This document shows, in pieces, positions 55,318 through 64,000 of a DNA stretch of 64,000 bases. The notes under the pieces were generated by a model. It was not told the DNA's origin. It worked only from the letters and a program-made list of their open reading frames with translations, and ran no database searches. Origin of the DNA: Ctenosaura bakeri (lineage: Eukaryota; Chordata; Lepidosauria; Squamata; Iguanidae); assembly GCA_948474755.1 (NCBI GenBank), contig CAOLHI010001672.1, positions 411,215 to 475,214 of the forward strand, in the 5' to 3' direction. The position numbers were made by a program, and so were the translations under genes. Position 1 is the first letter of the stretch; each line of letters opens with the position of its first letter.

Positions 55318-55482
55318 AGAGCCAGCCTGAGCGTTGGGCCGCGACGCAGGAGACCAGGGTTCGAATCTCCCGGTCCGCCGTGGGTGACCTTGGGCAAATC
55401 TCTCTCTCTCAGCCTCTGAAACCCGTTTGAACAAATCTCGCCAAGAAAAACGCGTGACAGGTCGCCTATGACGGCAATAACA
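55318..55482 (+). mobile_element. Sauria-type SINE, CpG-retaining
   Basis: The phrases gagccagcctgagcgttggg, gagaccagggttcgaatctc (intact B box ggttcgaatctc), gtgggtgaccttgggcaaat, caaatctcgccaagaaaaac and ggtcgcctatgacgg. The last tail block is truncated before gaaggcac. Confidence 0.88.
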
Positions 55483-56094
55483 ACCCCATCTTCAGTCTAC
55501 TTAGAAGTCACTGGAGATGTTTTCAACGAATCCTGCTCCTGGGTAAGCTTATATTGGATTGTTGTTTAGGGCAGCCGTTTATTTAAAAGAGTTTTTTTTT
55601 TTAAGAAAAAAAGACGAATTAAACAAAAGATCTACCAATCGTGGAATAATTTCTAACGTGATCTCAAGGCAGTAACGTTCTTTCTGCAGAAGCATCGTTC
55701 TACGAAAGAGAAGAGAGTCCCCGCCTGTTCCTTTGCTCATCAGCGGGAAGATTTCTTCTGCCTTGAAAAATTTCATCGGAAACAAATGGTTCGGCTGTCG
55801 GTCCGGCCTCTGGCGGGGTGTGCTCGGGACTGAAGAGGGGAAGGGGCCGGGGCGATGGGGCCGGGGCACAGAAGGCAGCATTTTCCTGACTTTCGCCTCT
55901 CCCCGCTTCTTCCTTCAGTCAACACTAACGCCCGCCGGCCCGCACGCATATTAAAAGTAGAATAAGCCCTCCTCGGCCTCCCCACCCTCACGCTTGGCTA
56001 TAGGAAAGCGGGCTAAGGAGAACGCCCTCCAAAGAGGAGGAGGAAAAATCCAGCATCGCCCTCCTTCAGGAACACCCGGTCAGGACTGGCAGCG

Positions 56095-56228
56095 GAATCA
56101 TTTGGAAAGGGCCGCAAAGGGCCATCTAGTCTAACCCGCCCCGCCATGCAGGAACGCACAAGAACGGCAACGCTCCTGGAAGGTGGCTGTCCAACCCTCC
56201 GTTTACAGGCCTCCCCCGCCCTCCAGGG
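56095..56228 (-). mobile_element. CR1-type 3' fragment
   Basis: The phrases ggaatcatttggaaagggcc, ggccatctagtctaacccgc, cgccatgcaggaacgcacaa and ggtggctgtccaaccctccg correspond to the complement of the CR1 3' end seen at 28826-28950. It is the only LINE fragment noticed near the CpG-rich domain and marks its edge. Confidence 0.75.
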
Positions 56229-57975
56229 TGTTTGGGGGGGGTAATTTGGCTTTCCAGAAAAATCGCAGCCATTTCCTGTTTCTCGGCAGAGACCCCCGAT
56301 TCCTTCGGGATGGGTGAGGTGGGCAGTTACTTGATTCCATCCGAAAGGGTTGTGGTTCCTTCTTTTTTCTTTTTAACGCTCCCAGCGCCGCTCCATAGTC
56401 TTTTAACCGCAGTCTCCTGACCCTTTAAAAGCCTCCTTTAAAAAAATCCGTTGAAATCTACCGGGTCAGGAGAAAACGCGGAGTTAAGATATGCGTTTTC
56501 CAAAGGAAGGCACAAAAATTGGTTCCTGCTTTGTAACTTTTTCCATAGGCGTTTCTAAAAAACCACTCTTTTGGTCACCTTTTCTCCCGCTCCGTCACAA
56601 GCTCACTTGGGGAAAAAAAATTTTTTTGCCATATAACTTCCAGAATTCACCAGCTGACATGGACGTCCGAGTTAAAAAATAAGTAAGTAAGTAAGTAAAT
56701 AAATAAATAAATAAAAATGTTTCCAAGTTTGAGTCACCCTAAGAGTCTGCAGGTGAAAATTTTGGACTTGAAGTCAGACGTGGAACTGTATGACAATTGT
56801 CTGGTTTCAGTGGGTCTTACTCAAGACAGATGAAGTCTAGATTCAAGGATCAGTTCCAAAAGTTTTGACAAAGTTAACCTTTGAATAAGCATGCTTAGGA
56901 ATGCAATCTTTTAACTTTCAATTTAAACATTCAAGTGAAGTAGCATGCATACCAAAGGTTCATTTCCTTCCAGTACTATGGGGATCCATCAGTGGGAGAG
57001 AGAGAAGTTGGGGGGCTGGATGGTGAGGTTTATTCTGCCTCTTTCTGTATCAGGCTGTACTTGAAGCTTAGATCTAGAAATTAAGTAGCGTGTGCAGATC
57101 CCTAGAATCACTGGTGGATAGAGGGTATAAGACAATAGGGCAACTGCAGAAGGCAAAAAACATTTGGTGATGTATTAACAGCCTAAGACCCACAGAACCC
57201 TCCCATGTACACCAAGAATATAGTATACATAAACCAGAGCTGCAACATTTACAGTGCAGTTTTAAAGAGATCTACACAGAGGTAAGACCCACCATGCTCA
57301 GTGTGGTTTATGTTCTAGTATACATGTATACAACTATAGCTTTAATTTAAAAATTAACCAGTTTTTAAAACTTGTAACCCATCAGGTGCCTTTGATTAAC
57401 TGGCACATAGATGCTGATGCATCTGTCTGTCTACCTAGGACTGATTGCTAGGTAGATACAGAGACCTTTATTAAATGTCTTAAGTCATTTCTTCCTGAAA
57501 GAAAAAGTTTCAAAGTATCTTAACTAAAAATATGCAAACGTTAAAAACAAAAGCAATATGCATACATATCTACAACACACTAATATACTAATCTATTCAA
57601 AATAACAAATCAGGAATAGTCCATTTTTATAAAGCAGATGTTTAAAAACTAGGTACTTGTTTCTCATGAAAAATATAATTTCGACTATTTTGATTTATAT
57701 ATCTGTGTCTATATGCCACCATTTGCTTTTCTTACAAATAGGAGTGGCTTTTTCCTTTTGACATGAATCTGGCTGTCCTTCATGTGTGTGTCATGTAACT
57801 GGAAAATATGCTTTTTGCTTCAGAAATGGTTTTGATTCATATGCAAAAGGATGCCTATTTAATCTACTGATGCATTGCCTAAAACTCAAATGAGTAATTG
57901 ACAAACATTTTGAAGAATAGGATCCTATAACAGTCTGTTCAATAAGCCCGACTGAGTTCAAGTAAGTGTGCACAG
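56229..57975. other. unassigned stretch
   Basis: Contains an (AAGT)n/(AAAT)n microsatellite at about 56680-56715. Composition returns to AT-rich after about 56.5 kb. No exon or repeat head recognised. Confidence 0.45.
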
Positions 57976-57978
57976 CAA

Positions 57979-58575
57979 GAGCCAGGGTAGTGTAGTGGTT
58001 TCAGCATTGAACTGTGAGTCTGAAGACCAGCGTTCCAATCTCCACTCAGCCATAGAAACCCACTGGGTGACTGCAAGGAAATCACACTCTCTCATATAAT
58101 GGAGACCTATGCACTGATCTTATTTTGCCAATGCACCACAAATATCCAGGATGTTCAGAACAGTTATGTTTCTTTGCTGCTTTCAGATACTAATCCAATT
58201 ATAATTTACAAAGTGGCTAAATTTTGTGGACCAGCAATTAAAATTCATTGGCTGATGACTTCCATTACAGATTAGTATCATGATTGTCTAGTTCGGCTCC
58301 TTTAGGACTAGCTGGGTTTTGTTATCTGACAAATTAATATCTATCTATATTTGTATCCTTTTGTATATTCATATGTATTTTTATTTGGATTTTATTGCTC
58401 TTATGCTGGTCTATGACTGTAATAAAATATCTATCTCTCTACCACTCTCTCAGTCTCAGAGGAAGGCAAAGGTAACCCCTCCTCAGGACAAATCTTGCCA
58501 AGAAAGCCCCATGATAGCTTCACCTTAGGATGGCCATAAATTGGAAACAACTTGAAGGCACACAACAACAATAAG
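57979..58575 (+). mobile_element. Sauria-type SINE split by a LINE-tail insertion
   Basis: The head and body, 57979-58092 (gccagggtagtgtagtggtt ... gaaacccactgggtgac), stop at cacactctctcat. The SINE resumes at about 58437 (ccactctctcagtctcagag) and completes the tail (ccataaattggaaacaactt, gaaggcacacaacaacaata). Between them lies 58093-58436. Confidence 0.88.
58093..58436 (+). mobile_element. LINE 3' end inserted in SINE
   Basis: Ends with tgctggtctatgactgtaat followed by aaaatatctatctctctacc, a LINE-like 3' terminus with short tail repeats. Its family is not certain. A ctctct-rich string lies at both junctions. Confidence 0.55.
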
Positions 58576-59255
58576 TGTGTACAGCATTTGAGAAGCCTGA
58601 TTGAACCTGGTCCTCTCCTACCCCCCACCCCCTTTCAACTCCAATCATCCCCAACTAGGCTGCACACCTGTACAGGTGACTAAGTGGCATTTCATTAGTC
58701 AGTTTATCCTGGAATAACAACCATTGGCTGGAATCCTATATAATCTGTGACACCATTTGACTTTAAGTATACCTAGCCATGTAGCAGACATGCTAAGAAA
58801 CCCCTATACTAAATTGCAAATACGTATAACAGGATGCCAGCAAGAGTGTCCATTGGGTATCAGTCCCATTGTGCATTTGGCACCAAGGCACTTTGACAAT
58901 GCAGTAACTGAAGAGCAACCTTCTACTGAATATGGACATTCCATTACTGCACAATTCTAACTTCCCCAGACATAAGTCCACTTTGAAAATATAAGTCCTC
59001 AAAAGGATTCTGGCCACCATTTATATCAAGATTTCAGCAGTTGCATAGGAACGGGGGGGGGCAATGGGGGCATTTCGCCCCAGGCAGCAATGTTTTTGGG
59101 GTGTCCAAGATTGTAGCCCTCATGTGCCCTGGCCATACACCCCTCCACACACTCCAAGCTCCGCCGCTGGATTTCAGCATGATTTAGTGATTGGATTTCA
59201 AAGAAGTAGGCTTGTTAGTTTCTTGCAGCATAAAAAGGAGGATGGAAGAGGAGAG
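58576..59255. other. unassigned non-coding stretch
   Basis: No gene or classified repeat recognised. The phrase ctaagaaacccc occurs here (about 58793) and again near 59487 with similar neighbours, suggesting a diverged local duplication of roughly 60 bp. Confidence 0.4.
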
Positions 59256-59257
59256 AG

Positions 59258-59580
59258 GTATGTGGCAGCATCTTTAAGACTAAGTGCTTTTTATTTTAGC
59301 ATGAGTTTTCATGGATATAAGCCAACTTCTTTAGATGTAATACTGAAGACGCACACCTAATGCATTGCATGAATCGGTTTACTCTGGAATAGGCTATCCA
59401 TGATGACACCACTACTTCCTGAAATCCTGTATGACCTATTATGTTATGTAACTTTAAATAAACCTAGTGACATAGCAGAGGTGCTAAGAAACCCCTTTAC
59501 TCAAGAGTACTGATCTGAAGAAGGGGGCTTATATCAACAAAAATTCATGCTAAAATTAAAAAAAGAAAACAGACTTTAAA
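59258..59580. repeat. two opposed copies of a foldback-family arm
   Basis: Forward arm at 59258-59345 (tctttaagactaagtgcttt; gcatgagttttcatggatat; aagccaacttctttagatg). Inverted arm at about 59510-59580 (ctgaagaagggggcttatat; caacaaaaattcatgctaaa; gactttaaaatgg). It is the same family as the foldback at 11882-12017, here with about 165 bp between the arms. Confidence 0.7.
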
Positions 59581-59824
59581 ATGGTGCAACAATCCTTTTC
59601 TTCTCACTCTCTTTTCCATTTTTATACTGATTAGTGTGTCAGACCCCTATCAGGAAAAATTAGGGGTCAAATCTCCAGACAGCCATCATGTTTGGATGGT
59701 CTGCCACTTTGTTTTAGTTTGGCCTACTTCACAGGGTTTGCAGGATTGTTGTGAGGATAAAATTAGGGCACGGATGAAAGCAATATATACTACCTTGAGT
59801 CCTGGAAGAAGAACTGGAATGAAT

Positions 59825-59850
<26 letters not shown>
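59825..59850. repeat. (AC)n microsatellite
   Basis: About thirteen AC units; low-complexity DNA with no other feature. Confidence 0.95.
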
Positions 59851-59856
<6 letters not shown>

Positions 59857-59925
59857 ATACCTATGTCTTCTCTTTGGACATAAATATCCTATGCCCAGAA
59901 AGTAATGCACCAAGCCAGGGGTTCT

Positions 59926-60072
59926 AAGACAAACCCATCACAGGATTTCCTGAGGCTGAAAGTGTGTGACTCGCACAAGGTCACCCAGTGGGTTCCCATG
60001 GCTGAGCGGGGAATCGAACCTTGGTCTCCAGGGTTGTAGTCCAATGCTTAGACTGCTACACCATGCTGTCTA
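59926..60072 (-). mobile_element. Sauria-type SINE, tail-truncated
   Basis: The phrases ggttctaagacaaacccatc, gcacaaggtcacccagtggg, ggggaatcgaaccttggtct (B box complement) and agactgctacaccatgctgt. The last tail block (gccttcaag) is missing. Confidence 0.9.
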
Positions 60073-60785
60073 TATTTACCTACCTGCATTTATCCTTTCA
60101 ACTCAGTGGGACCTACTGTTTTGAAGAGACCAGCATTAGGATATTATATTTTGAATGACATTTTGTATTTTTTTTTTTTTTGAGCATCATTTGGAATTTT
60201 TCTATGCTCACCTCCTTGGAAATAAATCCTGCTGAACTGGGGGGCTTATGTGAAAATAAGGCATGCAGACCATTATGATGCCTGATGTCAAGCTGTCCCG
60301 AGGCCACTGCTGTTTCTGCAACCCATCCTATCCCAGTTGATGTTCAATCACTGCTGTTTCTTCCCCCTTTTGCTGATCCTAAGTGTCCACCTTATCCTCT
60401 AAAACAAAATGGAGATGGGAAAATAGGAGCCAAGGGAGGGCCACAGCTGCAATGCTTATGAGCTTAATTTTATGAGTTTAATGAGAGGGTTTTTTAGGTT
60501 GATCTTAGGGTGAGGGTGGTGATTCTCCGATGGGGCATCACATGTGGTTCTTACATTTTGATTGTCTGAGTTTGTGGAGTTTCATTAGCTGCAAATAAAG
60601 GGTGGGGATCTCTAAAAGTAAATAAAATTTGGTGGTGCATCACAACTTAAGTAACCCTTGCACAGAAGATTAAAATACACAGTAGAAGAATAATTTTGGC
60701 TTGGATTCTTTTCACTACAGTAAGTATAAATCTGAGGGAGCAAATATCCAATCTGGTTTACCCTACAGGACTGCAGCATTTGTAT
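60073..60785. other. unassigned non-coding stretch
   Basis: Poly(T) at about 60168-60181. No gene or classified repeat recognised. Confidence 0.4.
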
Positions 60786-60788
60786 GCA

Positions 60789-60790
<2 letters not shown>

Positions 60791-60847
<57 letters not shown>
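60791..60847. repeat. compound (TG)n/(AG)n microsatellite
   Basis: Alternating purine-pyrimidine (TG)n followed by (AG)n. The first half could adopt left-handed DNA and the second half triplex DNA, which is a property of such tracts in general. Confidence 0.96.
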
Positions 60848-60852
<5 letters not shown>

Positions 60853-61004
60853 AGAGAGATTGAGACTGTAAAGTGGGATGGGGAATGTCTGTCAATGTCA
60901 CTTTGGACACTTTCTGTCCCAAATATTAATAAATATATGATTTTGATGAATTCTTTAAAAAAAACCAAACTGAGACAAAATATCTATGTGCACTTGCCAG
61001 ATTC

Positions 61005-61203
61005 ATTGTTGTTGTTGTGTGCCTTCAAGTCATTTCCGACTTATGGTGACCCCAAGGCATATCTATCACAGAGTTTTCTGGGACTGAGAGTATGTGATGT
61101 GCCCAAGGTCACCCAATGGGCTTCCATGGGTGAATGGAAAACTGAACACTCATGTCCAGGGTCGGAGTCCTATGTTCAGATCACTACACCACGCTTGTTC
61201 TCC
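61005..61203 (-). mobile_element. Sauria-type SINE, complete
   Basis: (TTG)n tail end, gtgtgccttcaagtcatttc, cgacttatggtgaccccaag, cccaaggtcacccaatgggc, ccagggtcggagtcctatgt, cactacaccacgcttgttct. First of a run of reverse-strand copies. Confidence 0.92.
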
Positions 61204-61343
61204 TGCCAGATTCAATAGCTATGGCTATTTCCAGTATGTTGTGCCAACCTACCATATAAATATTAAAAATCAGGAGCCTTTCATGGAGAAAAATCAGAAC
61301 TGGCAACCCTAATTCGGCTCTACAAATGTGACTGAGTACGCAA

Positions 61344-61527
61344 ATCCAACACTCAAACCACTACATCACACTGGCTCTCAGGGCGAACCTATCACATGGT
61401 TTTCTGGGGCTGAAAGTGTGTGACATGCCCAAGGTCACCCACTAGATTTCCATGACCAAGCAGGGAATCAAACTCTGGTCTCCAGGGTCACACAAAGCTC
61501 AAACTACTACACCATGCTGGTTCTCAA
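61344..61527 (-). mobile_element. two adjoining Sauria-type SINE pieces
   Basis: At 61344-61380 the phrase caacactcaaaccactacat, then cacactggctctc, is the head of one copy. At 61381 another copy starts mid-tail (agggcgaacctatcacatgg) and runs through cccaaggtcacccactagat and ctggtctccagggtcacaca to its own head at 61527. Confidence 0.85.
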
Positions 61528-61533
61528 AAGGAT

Positions 61534-61645
61534 TTGCTGTTGTTGTGTTCCTTCAAGTTGTTTCCAACTTATGGTGAGCCTAGGGCAAACCTCTCACAGG
61601 GGTTTCTGGGGCTGAGTGTGTGTGATGTGCCCAAGGTCACCGAGG
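61534..61645 (-). mobile_element. Sauria-type SINE, head-truncated
   Basis: The phrases tgttgttgtgttccttcaag, tgtttccaacttatggtgag and gggcaaacctctcacagggg, then gatgtgcccaaggtcaccga. The head half is missing. Confidence 0.88.
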
Positions 61646-62811
61646 GGGAATGAGTGCACACACATCAACATTTACAACAACCTTGCCAGAAGTACAGCAA
61701 CATTGAGATGGCTTCCAACCCTTGTGTTATGATGTTGTCCCAATCAAAGTAAGGCTCTTTTGCCTGTATTTATCTCTGCCCAGACAGGTCCATGCCACCT
61801 GTTACATAGCAGAGGCGGTAGCATTAGAGAGAGTACTATGCAGTGCAGGAGGCACTCTTGCTGGTGAGTCCTGTTGTCTTCATGTCCACTGCTGAGGATA
61901 CAATGTGTGTTAACCAACAGCTTCAGTTGCTGAGGGCTCATAGTTGGAGACATGATCATGCAAGCAGACACCTTCTCCTCTAGCAAAACCCTCTTTCGTC
62001 TCTGTCTCAATATCCTAAGTCAGCAAAATGGAGGAGATTTATATAATGAAGATCTTAAACAGCGACACAGAGAGGCTTGTACTGCTACTGCTGCCCCATC
62101 AAAGAAAGACAGCACGTCCTTCCTTTCACATCTACGTAGCAGGATAGGACAAAAATTTCATACTGATAATTGGAACTATCAGGGTAGAACTTTGGTGCAG
62201 AGGGAAGGGACCTCTTTAGCAAAATGAACAGGAACCCCCTCCCCTCCATCCAAAGTAGCAAGGCTCACTTACTGTATTTTGATGTGAACAAAGTTATATC
62301 CATTATCACCCCCCAGAAGACTATTATGTCCAGAGTCTCAAATTACTCAACTACATTACTGGCCCCTTGTCCATCTCCTTGGAATGCACTATCACTGGCA
62401 GCTCATAGTTCAAGCAGCAGAAGGGCTGTCACTATGGATACCATGCTTTGCTGTATTCTGGCTGCTTTACCCTAAATGGAAACCCTTCTCCTTCATGGTC
62501 AAAGAGACTAGGTGTGTCTGTTTGCACTCCTAGTTCTAAAGGCACAGTCTTAAAAGTCCTGCATGGAGACAATTCTCTCACCCACAGGATCCCCCAACAG
62601 TTCCCTCCTGGGAGTTCTACTGGGGGCTAGAAGAGAAGGTATAAGCAACATAAAATATTTTTAAGTTAAAAAAAAAAACCAGTCCAGTCAATACACCTAT
62701 ATTCAGCACCAAGGATGTCACATGTATTCATACGCTCCTATAATATGACCAAAGTAAATTTTCCCATATATTTATTGTTTAAGGCAGTGCTGTTCAGAGT
62801 GATGGTCCCTG
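61646..62811. other. unassigned non-coding stretch
   Basis: Short frames of 83-91 codons (61744-62475, both strands) show no family resemblance. The stretch ends at the LTR. Confidence 0.4.
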
Positions 62812-63721
62812 TGTTACTGTAGCTTCCAGTCTGTATTTGTGGTATATTAGATATCATTTGATATCAAGAATTTGGCCTTCGCTACCCATTCCTCTCCATG
62901 TGCTTGCGAGGCCCCCGGACAAGCACGCACATGGACATGGCCGAAAATAGTTGAACTATTGAAAATCCAGGCAGGCCAGTAATTACAAGACTGCAGCTTC
63001 AGGAGACCTCCAGGCAAGTACCCTTTTAAGATCAAATTACGTATGCATGCAGCTTACAAAAGATCCTCTGCCCCAAGCAGGCAGCATGATGAGCCAAATA
63101 TCCAACTGTCAAGCACTCTATGTTTGCATACTGTCTGCACTATTGACAACGCTGACATAATTCAATCATGCAAAGTACTGACCTTTCGGAGGCTTTGTCT
63201 CCAGCCTGAAACCTATTGTTATCCCTGGGAACGGACTAGCCTACGGACACATTTTCCCCTATAAGACCCCCTTGATTTTGAGCGTTTCTTCGGATTGCTC
63301 TGACTTCCATCCTGCCTTGCTGTCGTTCCTTTCGATGAGCCTTCCCCTCAGCTCCACGTGCAGAGAATCTCCACTTCTACTGACTTTTCTTCTGACTACC
63401 CGGGCTTCAGGATCAGGTGTAGTATTTCCCTTGAAAAATTCCTCTCAAAACCCTCTATCCAACCCCTACCTTTCTTTCATTAGACGTGTGTGAGTGTTTG
63501 CATACATATGTTTTCACTGTGTTTCAAAATAAAGGAAAACAATTATTATTTACGTCTGTTTGCTCATTGACTCGGCCTGACCCCGTAGACATTGGGTTCA
63601 AGATCTTGCTAGGTTGCCCTGCCTCTTGTATTGCTTAGCTTGTGCTCTTGCTAATTCCCATTCCCCAGTAATTGGAGCACATTGAGGTGTCCCTCACGGG
63701 ACCCCAGAAATCAAGGTAACA
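62812..63721 (+). repeat. LTR (910 bp), probably a 5' LTR with leader remnant
   Basis: Same family as the solo LTRs. It starts tgttactgtagcttcc; TATA-like ctataagacccc is near 63261 and aataaa near 63530; the U5 end reads ccctcacgggaccccagaaa; it ends ggtaaca. It is followed by gagtggtggagtaacacagg, the same string that follows the provirus 5' LTR. It is therefore not a clean solo LTR, and no 4-bp direct repeat matches across its ends. Proviral interior may continue or have been replaced by the next repeat. Confidence 0.82.
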
Positions 63722-63744
63722 GAGTGGTGGAGTAACACAGGCAA

Positions 63745-64000
63745 GAACAGGTTGCTTACCTGTAACTGTGGTTCTTCGAGTGGTCACCTGTGCCTCATAC
63801 AATAGGAGCTTTCACACCTGCGTGGTAGCGTACGGAAAATTCCAGAGTTTAGTAGCTTGGGGGGAACCCCTCCCCCACGTCGGTACTGCGCATGCTCCTC
63901 CCGCCGAGCAATGGTCACTCCTCAGTTCTGTGGTCCGCCGTAAGAAGTACAGGGACCTGAAAAAGAGGGGAAGGATGGGCGGGTGTGTATGAGGCACAGA
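63745..64000. mobile_element. unclassified GC-richer repeat at window edge
   Basis: Starts caggttgcttacctgtaact, then gtggttcttcgagtggtcac; later actgcgcatgctcctcccgc. The opening phrase resembles a dispersed repeat of reptile genomes, but I cannot assign a class. It follows the LTR leader remnant directly and runs out of the window. Confidence 0.45.

Larger units (their letters stand above)
46200..56200. promoter_or_regulatory. CpG-rich domain (CpG-island cluster), about 10 kb
   Basis: The sequence is GC-rich with many CpG dinucleotides, densest at about 46.4-46.8, 48.7-49.2, 49.4-50.1, 50.3-51.1, 51.4-52.1, 52.4-52.65 and 53.65-54.2 kb. GC boxes such as gggggcggg and cgcccc are frequent. 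Such domains normally mark promoters, often of developmental or housekeeping genes, but no coding exon could be identified and no strand can be assigned. The long ORFs here are expected from low stop-codon frequency and overlap one another in several frames. Confidence 0.75.

Overview
The window looks like nuclear DNA of a squamate reptile, most likely a lizard. The evidence is the repeat content. There are more than a dozen copies of the tRNA-derived Sauria-type SINE, a second tRNA-derived SINE, CR1 LINEs from ancient to young, an L1 fragment, a Bov-B/RTE-like LINE fragment (the usual partner of Sauria SINEs), a 5S rRNA-derived SINE, and a family of LTR retroelements. I could not recognise any exon of a host protein-coding gene. 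Nearly every open reading frame is either transposon-derived or a chance ORF in GC-rich DNA.

Layout. 1-6 kb: SINEs, then a decayed CR1 running forward (5' UTR, ORF1 esterase domain, endonuclease and RT relics). 6-14.3 kb: a 91-bp inverted repeat pair, a 42-bp hairpin, a 5S-derived SINE, a reverse-strand CR1, a foldback repeat and a Bov-B-like RT relic. 14.6-18 kb: a reverse-strand CR1 split by an L1 insertion. 18.5-27.6 kb: two 1.34-kb arms in inverted orientation, about 99% identical, separated by about 6.4 kb of CR1 ORF1 fragments, LINE tails, SINEs and microsatellites. 28.7-35.7 kb: a decayed gammaretrovirus-like provirus on the minus strand. It has gag and protease relics and lacks RT, integrase and env; a young CR1 sits inside its 3' LTR. 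37.9-42.2 kb: two solo LTRs of the same family with clear 4-bp target duplications. One lies inside a palindromic MITE-like element.

46.2-56.2 kb is a CpG-rich domain of about 10 kb, resembling a large CpG-island cluster. It contains several copies of the palindromic MITE-like family and CpG-retaining SINEs, and almost no LINE sequence. It is the best candidate for host regulatory DNA such as promoters or 5' exons, but no gene can be named. 56.2-64 kb returns to AT-richer DNA with SINE clusters, microsatellites and a further LTR at 62.8-63.7 kb, which may be the 5' LTR of a provirus leaving the window.

The elements are layered, so relative ages can be read: L1 into CR1, MITE into CR1, LTR into MITE, CR1 into LTR, and a LINE tail into a SINE. 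The most unusual structures are the near-identical inverted arms, the palindromic MITE-like family, the 5S-derived SINE with a Sauria/Bov-B-like tail, and the CpG-rich domain in which inserted repeats keep their CpGs.
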